DNA from: Myxococcota bacterium
GTDB lineage: Bacteria; Myxococcota; XYA12-FULL-58-9; JALHOP01
Length of the DNA: 64,000 nt
NCBI GenBank assembly: GCA_022842935.1
Contig: JALHOP010000012.1
Span: forward strand, 1 to 64,000
Reading direction: 5' to 3'
This document shows, piece by piece, positions 48,963 to 58,900 of this stretch (its first letter is position 1; each line of letters opens with the position of its first letter). Made by a program: the position numbers and the translations under genes. A model generated the notes under the pieces. It saw only the letters and a program-made list of their open reading frames with translations. It was not told the origin of the DNA and ran no database searches.

Positions 48963-49910
48963 GTGGGATTGGTTTCGCTGGCTGGGGTGCTCGGCAGCTT
49001 GGTGACGGCGGTGACAATCGCCCCCGAGGGTTTGTCCACCGGGCAATTCCTCTACGGAAGCGCGCGTGTAGGCGAGCAGGCTCGCTATAGCGTTCGCATG
49101 TTGGGCGACTATCAATACGGCTCGGGCGGCAGCTCGAGCGAAGATTTGGTGGGCACCACGATTTCTGGGGTGCTGGGCTTTTCCGACACTCTCCTGTTGC
49201 AAGGGCTCGTGCAGGGCGCGGCGGCGCTCGAGCGTACGGACTCTGGTATCAGCAACCGCTTCACACTACGCGCGGGCTATGCGCCCCAGCTCACCCAGGA
49301 TGCCTTCAAGTTCGGCGCTTTGCTGGGCGCTTCATTTTTGACCAACGGCAGCAACGTCGAATTCCGTCAATCGGGCGGCGGCGCTCAGCTCGTAGGGTAC
49401 GGCGGCACGATGATCGGCGCTATGACGCTGGCCCTCGAGGCGCGCGGTGAGGTGACGCACGTCGCTGGAGAGACGACCACCACCGTCGGCCCCGGGGTGA
49501 TGGCTAGCTACGACTTCGACCCCGTGTCTGTTTTCGCGGAAGGTCAAATGCGCTTCAACGTCGAAGAAATCAGCGATCAATGGGCCGCCGTCGCCGCGCT
49601 CGGCCTCTCGACACGAATCTTCGGCACCGGCCGCTTGCTGGTCGCCGCCAACTACACCTTCGAGCCCGGTGGCAATGCCCATCCGGGAGTCTTGCTCGCC
49701 TTGTCGGGAATCATTGGCTCCGAGGACTCTGACGGCGATGGCATCCCCGATACGGAAGATGCATGCCCAGGGGTCACGGGCGATCCGCAATACGCGGGCT
49801 GCACGTTCGAAGATGACGACGCCGACGGCGTTTGGGATCGTTTCGACGCATGCCCGGGCGAAAAGGGTACCGAGGCCAACGCGGGTTGCGCTCCGAGGGC
49901 AGCAGAGTAG
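48963..49910 (+). CDS. Outer-membrane barrel protein with thrombospondin type 3 repeats
   Basis: 315 residues from a GTG at 48963, about 9 bases after AAAGG. A signal-like start (LAGVLGSLVTAVTIA) leads to about ten barrel strands, then two TSP3-type calcium-binding repeats at the C-terminus (SEDSDGDGIPDTEDACPG and DDDADGVWDRFDACPG). This layout resembles OmpA-like proteins that lack the peptidoglycan-binding end, with the repeats on the periplasmic side. It converges on the SpoIIE-type phosphatase gene across the heptad repeat. Confidence 0.8.
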   Translation: MGLVSLAGVLGSLVTAVTIAPEGLSTGQFLYGSARVGEQARYSVRMLGDYQYGSGGSSSEDLVGTTISGVLGFSDTLLLQGLVQGAAALERTDSGISNRFTLRAGYAPQLTQDAFKFGALLGASFLTNGSNVEFRQSGGGAQLVGYGGTMIGAMTLALEARGEVTHVAGETTTTVGPGVMASYDFDPVSVFAEGQMRFNVEEISDQWAAVAALGLSTRIFGTGRLLVAANYTFEPGGNAHPGVLLALSGIIGSEDSDGDGIPDTEDACPGVTGDPQYAGCTFEDDDADGVWDRFDACPGEKGTEANAGCAPRAAE

Positions 49911-50010
49911 AGCGGTCCCCGGCGGCGGGCCTCATCTATCGGCGCGGGGAGCGGCTGAATCGGCCGTTCTTGGCTCGGTGGGCGGTCCTTGGCTATTGGC
50001 CTTGGGCTCC

Positions 50011-50199
50011 GGCTGTCGGCTGTCGGCTGTCGGCTGTCGGCTGTCGGCTGTCGGCTGTCGGCTGTCGGCTGTCGGCTGTCAGCTTTCAGCTTTCAGCTAT
50101 CGGCTATCGGCTATCGGCTATCGGCTATCGGCTATCGGCTATCGGTGGTCGGATATCGGCTCTCGAACATCGGCTGTCGGCTATCGGCCGTCGGCGATC
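50011..50199. repeat. Heptanucleotide tandem repeat, 27 units
   Basis: An unbroken register of 7-base units: ten GGCTGTC (50011-50080), two AGCTTTC, one AGCTATC, six GGCTATC (50102-50143), then eight degenerate units (GGTGGTC, GGATATC, GGCTCTC, GAACATC, GGCTGTC, GGCTATC, GGCCGTC, GGCGATC). Identical units are clustered, suggesting recent slippage or unequal exchange. It occupies most of the 312-base gap between two convergent genes (49911-50222), and no gene was seen in that gap. The same repeat family occurs at 121-211. Confidence 0.95.
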
Positions 50200-50222
50200 A
50201 CTCTCGACCCCTCGCGTCGACC

Positions 50223-51872
50223 CTACCGACTCGCCGCGACCGGCGGTGCCGGCGGCTTCTGCTGACCCATCCGCTCGCGAGCCAGCGTGTTGACACGGCA
50301 GACCACCAACGTGATGTCGTCGGCACGCGGGGTCGCACCAAAGTAATTGTATGCGCCCTCGACGACGCGGGTTCGCACGTCGCGGACGTCTGCCGAGGCG
50401 TTGTTGCGTAGTGTCTGGATGAAGCGGCGCTGACCCCACGCCTGACCCTCGGCGTTTTCGCACTCGATGAGCCCGTCCGAGAACAAGACGACGAGGTCGT
50501 TTTCCGCGAGGTCGTGGGTCGACACCTCGAACGGCAAGCCATCGCCCAGGCGACCGCCGCGAGCGATGAGCGGCTTGACCTTGTTGCCCCGTAGCAAGAG
50601 CGGGAAATTGTGTCCTGCATTGGCGTACGTCATCGTCTTCGCTTGCGTGTCGATGAGCAGTGCGAAGAACGTCATGACGAGCTCGCCCTTACCGGCCTCT
50701 TGAATGACGTAGTCGAGCGCCTTCAGCAGTGTCACGAGGTCGATGTTCTTGTTGTCGCGCAACAGCGTGTCGCATGAAGCCTTCGCCGATGCGGTGAGCA
50801 TGGCGGAGGGAATGCCGTGGCCCGTAACGTCGCCGACGCAGAGCAAAACCTTGGTGTCCGAGACGCGGTAGTGATGCCACCAGTCGCCGCCTACCTGGGC
50901 TGCGGATTCGATGAAGCCGCAGTACTGCAGCCCGGCGTGCTCGGCCACGTCGATTGAGGGCACGAGCAGCGCCTGAATCGCGCTCGCGCGCTGCAGCTCC
51001 TGCTCGATCGCTGCCTTCTTGACGGTGTCCTTCATGAGCCGATCGATCTTGTCGGTCATGTCGTTGAAGCGATTGGCGAGGACGCCAAGCTCGTCGTTGC
51101 TTGCGGCCTTGGCACGCGCCTGCATGTTCCCACGACCAACCTCGCTCGCGACCGCGGCCAAGTGACGAACAGCGCCGCTGAAGCGCAGACCGAGAAACAC
51201 CGCGACGAGGATGCCCACGGCGAGGGCTACGGCGCCGATGCCAAGGCTCTTGGCGATGGACGCAGTCACCGCGGCGACACGTTCACGCTCGATGGCCGCT
51301 AGCGTGGCTTCGATCTTCGCGGTGGAGAGCTCGAGGTACATGAAGCCCAGGTTGCGGCCCGAGAGCGTGATGGGCGCGGCGTAGGCGATCGCCTTGCGGT
51401 TACCGCCATCCCAGAGGCCTTTGAGCGTGGTCGCCTTCTCGAGCTTACCAAGCTCCGCGAGAAACGGTGCACCGACCTTGTCACCGAGAGAACCCTGGCC
51501 GGCCCGGGCGATGATGCGACCGTCACTGCGCAAGGCGATACACTCGACAACGTCGGGGTTATCTTTGCTCACGGCGTCGACGTTATCGCGGACGCGGCTC
51601 ACGTCGCCGTCAAGCAGAGGCGCTGCCGCGCTGCCAGCCATGTTGCGCACAGATTCGAGACCGCGCTGCGCAAGCGCGTCAATCTGGCTCGTCTTGAGTC
51701 GCTCGGCCGCTTGAGCGTACTGGTTGCGCGTCGCGAGCACGCTGCTCACGACGAAGCCCAGCACGATCAGGACGACGACCGCGCTGACCGCCAAGCTGAC
51801 TTTGAGGGAGATGGGGAATCTTACTCGCGAGCCCGTGCTATTCTGAGCCGCCACTTCCGCAGAACGCGCCAT
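50223..51872 (-). CDS. Membrane-bound PP2C/SpoIIE-type phosphatase with HAMP domain
   Basis: About 549 residues from the ATG at 51872. Membrane helix 1 (SLAVSAVVVLIVLGFVVSS) is followed by a periplasmic sensor of about 140 residues, helix 2 (IGAVALAVGILVAVFLGL) and a HAMP domain (AVRHLAAVASEVGRG...LGVLANRFNDM). The SpoIIE phosphatase domain has VGGDWWHHYRV, CVGDVTGHGIPSAML, MTYANAGHNFPLLL and LFSDGLIECEN, with metal-binding Asp residues present. Such phosphatases dephosphorylate STAS-type antagonists; whether this one acts on the STAS/zinc-ribbon proteins at 23053-26810 is untested. It ends 23 bases from the heptad repeat. Confidence 0.93.
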   Translation of the reverse strand: MARSAEVAAQNSTGSRVRFPISLKVSLAVSAVVVLIVLGFVVSSVLATRNQYAQAAERLKTSQIDALAQRGLESVRNMAGSAAAPLLDGDVSRVRDNVDAVSKDNPDVVECIALRSDGRIIARAGQGSLGDKVGAPFLAELGKLEKATTLKGLWDGGNRKAIAYAAPITLSGRNLGFMYLELSTAKIEATLAAIERERVAAVTASIAKSLGIGAVALAVGILVAVFLGLRFSGAVRHLAAVASEVGRGNMQARAKAASNDELGVLANRFNDMTDKIDRLMKDTVKKAAIEQELQRASAIQALLVPSIDVAEHAGLQYCGFIESAAQVGGDWWHHYRVSDTKVLLCVGDVTGHGIPSAMLTASAKASCDTLLRDNKNIDLVTLLKALDYVIQEAGKGELVMTFFALLIDTQAKTMTYANAGHNFPLLLRGNKVKPLIARGGRLGDGLPFEVSTHDLAENDLVVLFSDGLIECENAEGQAWGQRRFIQTLRNNASADVRDVRTRVVEGAYNYFGATPRADDITLVVCRVNTLARERMGQQKPPAPPVAASR

Positions 51873-51992
51873 TAGAACGAATATTGGCCGACGACTTGCG
51901 GCGAGGTCAAGCAAACCATCCGAGATGCACCCCTTGAAACGTGAAGCCTGCGCGGTCCTAGGATTCCGACAAAACGCGCGCTATCGTGCCCC

Positions 51993-53642
51993 ATGACCAA
52001 GGGGCGGCCACCACCAGCTCCACCCGACGCCTCTGCCGCGCCGCCGCGGCAAAAGTCGCCCTTCGACGAGCCCACCTCCCGCCTGTCCTCACCCGGCGAT
52101 ACGCGAGCGCTTTTCGACTTGACTGGGGTTCACCAGGTTACCCAGATCTCCAGGATTTCCCGCGAAACCATCCCGGAGCGGCCGCTGCTTTCGCCCGAGC
52201 TAAAAGTGGTTGCGGAGAAGGGTGACCTGGTCACGGTCGAGCGGCCCGACGGTCGTTCTTTTCCCATCTACGCGATGGAGTGGAAGCTCGCGCAGCTCTT
52301 CGACGGCAGTCGTAACATCGATGACGTCGTAGCGGCTGCGCGCCGTGCCGGTCTCGACAGCAAACGAAATCACGTGACGGCTTTCGTGCGCGAGCTGCGT
52401 GGCTACCAATTCCTCGCCGACCCGCCAGAGCGGACCGTGCTGCACTATCCGCGCGTTGCTGACGCGCTCGTCGAGGCGCTCAGCGACGAAGAACGCGACC
52501 TCTTGCATGTCGCCGCCCAGCTCGAAGCGCGCAACGATGCGCGCGTCATCGACTACCTGAACGTCGTCCTCCAGGTGAACCCGCGCAACGCTGCAGCACT
52601 GCGCGCCCGTGACTACATCGCCGCGCAGCCAAGGCGAAACCAGACCGTCGTGGAGGACGACATCGCCGACGTGTTGCGTGATGCGGCACCCGGTCAGCTG
52701 CTCGGAGAGCGGACAGTCACGGTGGCGGCGAGCGAGCTGCGCTCGCGCGTGCGACGACGCACCGAGGAGCCCCCTCTGGGCGGCGACGACGATGTCGTGC
52801 ACGGCGCCGTTCAACCGGGACGCTCGACCGTGGTCGAGCCGCGCGGGACCGTGATGGAACCGCGCGGGCCCCGCCTGCGCGTCGTGGTGATCGGCGTTGT
52901 CATAGCGTTCGCTATCGTCGTACCACTCGTTGCCTGGATTGCCGTTCGCATCGCGAGCCGAGCCATGCTCGCCGAGCTCCAGAATGGCCGAGTGGTTCCG
53001 AGCGCACCGGGCGGCACGCCCGCGCCCGGCGACCCGCCCACCCAGGTCGCCGCGCAGACCGAAGTTATCGTCCGTGCCGAGCTCGCAGCCGAAGCAAGCA
53101 CAGATGTCACGGCACCCGTCGCCGGCATTCTCGCGGCGACGAAGGTGCGCGTCGGCGAGCGGGTCGAAGCCGACGCGCCTATTGCGGAGCTGATGAGCGC
53201 CAAGGACTACGCCACGTACGCGCGCGCACAGAAACGCCTGCAGCGCGCCGAAGCGCGGGCCAAATACGACGAGGTCTACCGCTACTTCTTGTCCGAAGCC
53301 CGCAACGACTTCGAAGCCGCGACGCGCGGCCTCAAGCGCTCGGTGGTAAGCGCTCCGAGCGCGGGTGTCGTGCTTGCCGCCGAACCCGCTCCTGGCCAGC
53401 CCGTTGAGGCCGGCGCAAGGCTTGCCACCATCGCATCCGATCGGGAGTTGTCGACGACGCTGCCGTCGAGCGACTTGCCCTTTCAAGCGAGCCTTGCCTC
53501 ATGCCGCGTCGAAACGGCCCCAGGGGCAGGCTGTCGGGTCGCCGTGACCGACGCAAATGCCTTGAAGGTCATCGTCGACAACGGCCAAGGCGTGCTCGAG
53601 GCGGGCCGACCGGTGACGATTCGGATCCGGCAGGGGCGTTGA
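51993..53642 (+). CDS. Single-pass membrane protein with PqqD-like and HlyD/biotinyl-lipoyl-like regions
   Basis: 549 residues. The N-terminal cytoplasmic half has a region like PqqD (about 85-135: FPIYAMEWKLAQLFDGSRNIDDVV... AFVRELRGYQFL) and a helical stretch. A membrane helix lies at about 287-310 (VVVIGVVIAFAIVVPLVAWIA). The periplasmic half looks like a membrane-fusion protein without its transporter: DVTAPVAGILAATKVRVGERV (lipoyl-like half), a short coiled coil, and VSAPSAGVVLAAEPAPGQPV (second half). PqqD domains hand peptides to modifying enzymes, so the fusion is puzzling. No transporter gene is adjacent. Confidence 0.65.
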   Translation: MTKGRPPPAPPDASAAPPRQKSPFDEPTSRLSSPGDTRALFDLTGVHQVTQISRISRETIPERPLLSPELKVVAEKGDLVTVERPDGRSFPIYAMEWKLAQLFDGSRNIDDVVAAARRAGLDSKRNHVTAFVRELRGYQFLADPPERTVLHYPRVADALVEALSDEERDLLHVAAQLEARNDARVIDYLNVVLQVNPRNAAALRARDYIAAQPRRNQTVVEDDIADVLRDAAPGQLLGERTVTVAASELRSRVRRRTEEPPLGGDDDVVHGAVQPGRSTVVEPRGTVMEPRGPRLRVVVIGVVIAFAIVVPLVAWIAVRIASRAMLAELQNGRVVPSAPGGTPAPGDPPTQVAAQTEVIVRAELAAEASTDVTAPVAGILAATKVRVGERVEADAPIAELMSAKDYATYARAQKRLQRAEARAKYDEVYRYFLSEARNDFEAATRGLKRSVVSAPSAGVVLAAEPAPGQPVEAGARLATIASDRELSTTLPSSDLPFQASLASCRVETAPGAGCRVAVTDANALKVIVDNGQGVLEAGRPVTIRIRQGR

Positions 53643-53684
53643 CGGCTTTGGCTACCGGCGCCGGAACGTGCTAGCGTTTCTGCC

Positions 53685-55394
53685 GTGAACTCGACCCGGG
53701 CAATCTCTTGGTCTTGCGCGGCGCTGCTCGCGCTCGCCGCATGTACGAGCAACGATGACATTCTCGCGACGAGCGCCCAGCTGCGCATCGACGGCGAGCC
53801 CTTGACGGTAGGCACCGTCTTCACGGTGCGGCCGGTCCGCGAAGACGGTTCGACGCCGCGTGACGAAGTCGACCTGCTGCCGCTGATCACGGCGGAGCCC
53901 CCCGGCGTCGTCGAGCTCGTCGAGCCGGGAACCTTCCGCGGTATCGGCGCAGGCAACGTGACGTTCGTGCTGCGAGCACGTGGCTACGCCGTCGAACGCG
54001 CCGCCAGCATCAGCTGCCCGAGCCTCTCTTCGACGGTGGTCAGTCACACCGGCACGATTGGCTCCGATGAAACCTGGACGGCCGAAGCCGGCATTCACCG
54101 CGTCACGGGGACACTTTCGGTCGCAGGCGCGACGCTTACCATCGGTGCCTGCGCGCAAGTGCAGCTAGACGCTGGCGCGCTCATCGACGTCGGGGGGGCG
54201 GCCCCGGGCCGGCTGGTGACCCGCGGTACCCGTGAGAACCCGATCACCATGTCGCGTTCGCCTGCTGCAGCGTCGGCTTACGCGGGCATTCGTATCCACG
54301 CGATCCAGGCTGGTGGGTCCGAGGTTCGCTGGCTTACCGTTGTCGGTGCTGGTGGCGTGACCCCGTCCGATGGCGACAGCGAGCGTCCCGCTATCGAGAT
54401 CATCGGCGATGGCCTCATCGAAGATCAGCCCTCGGTCATCATTCAAGGTCTGGTCGTGCGTGACTGCGCAGACGTTGGTCTACGGGTGCGCAGCCTCCAC
54501 GTGATGTCGGCCCTCACGTGGGTCGACAACGCGGTCAAGGGATGCGGCGGCGCGCCGTTGTCATACGACGCCGGCTCGCTCGGCGCTTTGCCGCTTGGCG
54601 ACTTCACCGGCAACGGCCGGCCGAACGTCCGCGTCACTGGCGGCTGGGCTGGGCCCAACAACCAGTACTGGCGCGCCTTGGGAATTCCTCTCGAGGTCGA
54701 GACGTCAATCATCATCGAACCGCGTGCCGGCCCCACCGGCCCGAACCTGCCGCAATACGGTGGCCTGCGCTACATCGTCGAGGCTGGTTCCGTCCTGAAG
54801 TTCCGCAGCGGCGCCGGCATCTACGTCGGTCGTGACCCCGCGCGAGTGGTCGACCCAGCGAATCCGCTTGCGCGGATCCGCTTCTTCTCCTTCGGGTCGC
54901 TCGACAAGCCGGTGCGCTTTACCTCGGCCGCAGCGACACCCGCTCCCGGTGACTGGGTCGGCATTGCTTACATGGAAAACGCCCGTACGCGCTTGCGTGA
55001 GCTCTCTGAATCTGGCGGGTCGCGTGGCTTCGACTACGCGGGCCAGTTGCGCCACAGCATCGTTGAATATGCGGGTGCTCCGAGCGGCATCCTCGACGGG
55101 GGCGGCGTGCCGCGTCGCGGCGGCGTCATTCTCCTCGGCGAAGCGCCACTGAATCAGTCGGTTCCGTGGGTCTTCGAAGGCTGTCTGTTCCGCAACAACG
55201 CGGGCTTCGGGGTGGTGTCGGCCGTATCGCAGTTCACGACGAGCCAGGCCTATACCCTGGCCCGTCGCAACGGTATGCGTTCGTGTCTGTGCGCAAACGA
55301 GCTCGGGCCGTTCAGCATCCCCGCAGGCAGCACAAACACCGTCGAGACGAGTAGCCCCTGTCCTTGCAGTGGAGTGCGCGTATGGGCCGAGTAA
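53685..55394 (+). CDS. Lipoprotein, possibly a beta-helix
   Basis: 569 residues from a GTG at 53685. Lipoprotein signal SWSCAALLALAAC (lipobox L-A-A-C). A domain of about 90 residues follows, and then regions rich in G-x-x-x-x-x-V/I-x-G-x-V-V repeats (for example PSVIIQGLVVRDCADVGLRV, GLRYIVEAGSVLKFRSGAGI, VFEGCLFRNNAGFGVV) suggesting a parallel beta-helix or surface-exposed solenoid. The C-terminus has a cysteine group (CLCANE and CPCSG). It overlaps the following lipoprotein gene by 13 bases, so the two are likely co-translated. No known enzymatic motif. Confidence 0.75.
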   Translation: MNSTRAISWSCAALLALAACTSNDDILATSAQLRIDGEPLTVGTVFTVRPVREDGSTPRDEVDLLPLITAEPPGVVELVEPGTFRGIGAGNVTFVLRARGYAVERAASISCPSLSSTVVSHTGTIGSDETWTAEAGIHRVTGTLSVAGATLTIGACAQVQLDAGALIDVGGAAPGRLVTRGTRENPITMSRSPAAASAYAGIRIHAIQAGGSEVRWLTVVGAGGVTPSDGDSERPAIEIIGDGLIEDQPSVIIQGLVVRDCADVGLRVRSLHVMSALTWVDNAVKGCGGAPLSYDAGSLGALPLGDFTGNGRPNVRVTGGWAGPNNQYWRALGIPLEVETSIIIEPRAGPTGPNLPQYGGLRYIVEAGSVLKFRSGAGIYVGRDPARVVDPANPLARIRFFSFGSLDKPVRFTSAAATPAPGDWVGIAYMENARTRLRELSESGGSRGFDYAGQLRHSIVEYAGAPSGILDGGGVPRRGGVILLGEAPLNQSVPWVFEGCLFRNNAGFGVVSAVSQFTTSQAYTLARRNGMRSCLCANELGPFSIPAGSTNTVETSSPCPCSGVRVWAE

Positions 55395-55990
55395 GCTTGA
55401 TTTGCGCGCTGGCGATGGTTGCCAGCGCATGTTCGTCCACTCCCGAGGACGATCCGCCGCGTGACTTGCCGTTTTACGTCATCACGCAGCGTATCCGTAT
55501 CGACCCGTCCGTGTTCGAGCCAAGACCCGGGCTTCCGGTCATCACACCGCTCGACGAGGCGGTCATCGCCTTTCAGGATCAGGTGTCCCGGGCGCCTGGT
55601 GACTGGCAGTACAGCGAGACCACCGAGAATCGTGACCGTGACGGCTTTCAGCAAAACGGTGCCGCGTTCTTCGGCATCGTGCCCTACCCGAACGCGGAGT
55701 TCACGATCACCCGACGCGCGCGCCTGCCGTCGTTCAGCTGCGTTTGGATGCTCGTGCCGACGAACTACGAGTTCGTTCGCGATCAATCCAACGTTGCCAT
55801 GGCCCTATCGTCGAATTGCACGCCCATTCCGTCCTCGTTCGAGGACATCAGTGTCACCGCGGCTCTCGACGAGCTGCCTTCGCCCGACGGTACCGTGCCT
55901 GGCGTCTTCGATCTTACGATCGACACACAGGTCAATATCCTGGGCTACGCGACGCAGAGCCCGTTCAGCGACGCGGTCTATCTCAACTGA
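55382..55990 (+). CDS. Small lipoprotein of unknown function
   Basis: About 202 residues from the ATG at 55382, which lies inside the end of the preceding gene (13-base overlap). Lipobox A-S-A-C in VSLICALAMVASAC. The mature protein is mostly beta by pattern, with no recognised domain; a Cys pair (FSCVWMLVP and LSSNCTPIP) might form a disulphide. It converges with the AT-C protein gene, overlapping its 3' end by eight bases. Confidence 0.7.
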   Translation: MGRVSLICALAMVASACSSTPEDDPPRDLPFYVITQRIRIDPSVFEPRPGLPVITPLDEAVIAFQDQVSRAPGDWQYSETTENRDRDGFQQNGAAFFGIVPYPNAEFTITRRARLPSFSCVWMLVPTNYEFVRDQSNVAMALSSNCTPIPSSFEDISVTAALDELPSPDGTVPGVFDLTIDTQVNILGYATQSPFSDAVYLN

Positions 55991-58900
55991 CGTTCGAGGC
56001 GCGTAGCAGTGCGCGCGCTTCGTCCATAAAAAGTGTCGCCAGCCGGTCGATGGTTGTCCGGTCGAAGATGTCTGCGTACTTCATGTTGAGGGTGTAACGG
56101 TCGCCGACGCGCAGGATCCAGACGTGAAGGTCCAGGTCGCCGCCGCCGGCGTCCATCGAGATGACCTGGCCCCGGAAGGTCTTGGTCTCGACGGTTCCCA
56201 TGTCCGGCAGCAGGTTGAAGAGAACCTGGTAGACGGGCGTGTGCAACGTCGTGCGCGGTGGGGCGAGCGCTTCCACCACCAACTCGATCGGCACGCTCTG
56301 ATGTTCGTAAGCGGCTAGGGCGACCTCTCGCACGTGGGCGAGCGTCGCGACCGGCGAAGCTGCGGCGTCGACGTTCGCGCGCATGACGATCGTGTTGACC
56401 AATGGCCCGACGATGGTCTCACTGTTGGGGATGTGACGGTTCGCGATGGGGACGCCGACGCACAGATCGTGGCTCGACGAAAACCGCTGTAAGGCCCGGA
56501 AGAATACCGTGAGGAAAGCCATGAACGCGGTGGCGCCGTGAGCGCGGCCGGCGGCGCTGAGCGCGGTCGTCAGCTCTGGATCGAAGTCATACGTAGCGAT
56601 CTGCGTGGTTTTGCCGGGGCCAGGCCTGCGAGGTCTGTCGCTCGGCAATGGCGTCGCCACCGGCGCTCCCTTCAGGCGCTCGGCGACCGCGATAACGCTC
56701 TGGCGGAGCCACGGCAACTCGATGAAGGCGCGCTGCCAGAGCGCGAAGTCACGGTAGGCTAAGGGGGCGATGCCGAGCGCGGGAGAGTTGCCAGCCGCAA
56801 TCGCGTCGTATGCCGCAGCGAGCTCCCGCCGAACGAGGGCGCTGCTGGTCGCGTCCCAGACCGTATGGTGCGCCGCCAGCAGGAGAACGTGTCGTGTCTG
56901 CGATAGCGAGTAGAGACGCAGCCGCACGAGTGGCCCCGTGTCGAGCGCGTAAGCCTCCGCCGCGTCCTCATAGGCGTATTCGACGAGTGTTGACTCGTCC
57001 ACGACATCGCCATCGGGGACGTCGAACGCGGCGAAGTCGACTTCACCATCGTGGCGCAGAACCGGGTGCGGCTCGCCTGACGACCAGTCAAACGTGGTGC
57101 GAAGGCTCTCGTGTCGCCCGACTACCGCGCGGAAGGCAGACTCGAGCGTCGCAGTCGCGATGGTGCCATCGATCAACATCACATTGGCGATGTTGTACGC
57201 CGCGGTTTCCGGGTCGCGCAGGGTTGCGATTAGCGTACGCTCTTGTCCCAGCGACAAACGGCTCCGCGACTCGTTGCGCAGCGCGACGATAGGCGGCAGC
57301 GCCGACTTGTTTGTCGACGACAGGCGTTCGGCGAGGACGGCGAGGCTCACCGGGTCGAAGAGATTCTCCCAGGCGACACGAGTGTGCGTGAGACGCGACA
57401 GGCGTGACGCGAGTTGCACGAGGGCGAGTGAGTCCAAACCCACGTTGGCAAGTACGGTGTCCGCGGTAACGGATACATCTCCGGCGACTTCGCGCACTGC
57501 TTCGACCATCGAAGCCACCAGATCGACGCCGCGCCTTGCTGGCGCTTCAAGCGTCACTGCGGTGAGGCGCTTGTGTAGCGCGTCGAGTCGAGAACGCGCT
57601 TCAGCATAGCCGCTCGCGGCTCCCGCGACCGTCTCGCTCGGGACCAGCGCGCCTTCGATGCCGCGTAGATCGAGCTGAGCCGCGTCCTCGGCCGTGACGA
57701 ACCGGAGGTCCAGCCGGAGCTCGACGCTGTTGGGGTCGGCGTTCTCGGCAATGTCCCACGCAAGCTCGATGGCCTCGGTTCGCTCGGGCAAACGGGTGGC
57801 GCGCACCCAGGTGATTCGCCGGATGTCGAGGACGACCTCACCCGGCACGGCAGCGGCCGTCGCCAGCGCTCGCGTAACCGCGTCCCAATCGAGGCGGTCG
57901 ATGAAGCTCGCGGCGGCGCGGCTACCGAGCGAGGTGACGGCGATACGAGCCTTGTGACTCCGCGTCGTTACCACGGTGTTTTCGCCGCTGCGAAGGGCGC
58001 AAATTGCCTTCTCGGCACGTCGCGACTCACGGGTCCCGACCACCAGGCGCACGTCGAGGCCGACGCCGCTCGGTGAAGGCTCGAGGTGCTGATCGACCTC
58101 GCCATCGAGCACGAGTGGCGCGCCGAAGGTTACGTCGCGCAGAATCGTCCCGGCGCCGCTCGCCGCCGTCGCGCACATGACATCCACTAGCGAGACAGGC
58201 GCGACCATGAAGCGTTCGCCTGGAAGCTTCACCCTGCCGGGGGTATCGGCCTCGCTGTCCGCAAGCTCGTCGCGGTCGCCGCGTAGCGGCACTGGAAGAC
58301 CACCCAGCGCCACTGCCTCGCTGAAGCGTTCGATGGCGCCGGCGGCGCCTCGGCGCCAAACCTCGCCGGCGGATGCGGCGAAATGCATGGCGGCGTTGCT
58401 GTTTCGCTTGAGACTCGATACCCAGGCTGCGCCCGGAATGTCGACGCAACCCCGCCCGAGTGACAAGAGCGACGAATGGGGGCCTATCTCGACGAAGACG
58501 CGCGCTCCCAGGCGAGCAAGACGCTCCATGCATTTCGAGAACTGGACAGGCTCGCGCAGGTGTGTGCGCCAGTATTTCGCGTCGATGCGGGTACGTGGCT
58601 CCGCGTCGATATTCGACACCAGCGGCGCAAGAGCTTCGCTATAGCGGCAGCGCGCTGCCGCGGTCTCGAATGCGTCGAGACACGGGTCGAGCAGCGCCGA
58701 GTGTGAAGCAAAGCGCATCCGAATGCGCTCACAGCGGACTCCCGCCGCCTGCAAGACATGGATCGCTTCGTCGACCCGGGTGACGTCGCCAGAGATCGTG
58801 ATGTTGCTCTCGCCGTTGATGGCCGCAATGTTGATGTTCGCGAACGAAGTGCTTCCCAAGATTTCAGCAATGCGCTCGCGCTCGCAGAAAACGACGGCGG

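Noticed and set aside
50011-50199. The heptad array was considered as a CRISPR array
   Set aside because: The units are contiguous 7-base repeats with no spacers of CRISPR length, and no cas gene is in the window.
49989-50411. Open frames with repeated LSAVGCR/LSAIGYR peptides across the heptad array
   Set aside because: The repeated peptide is a by-product of a 7-base repeat, which keeps several frames open; there is no signal, start site or homology.
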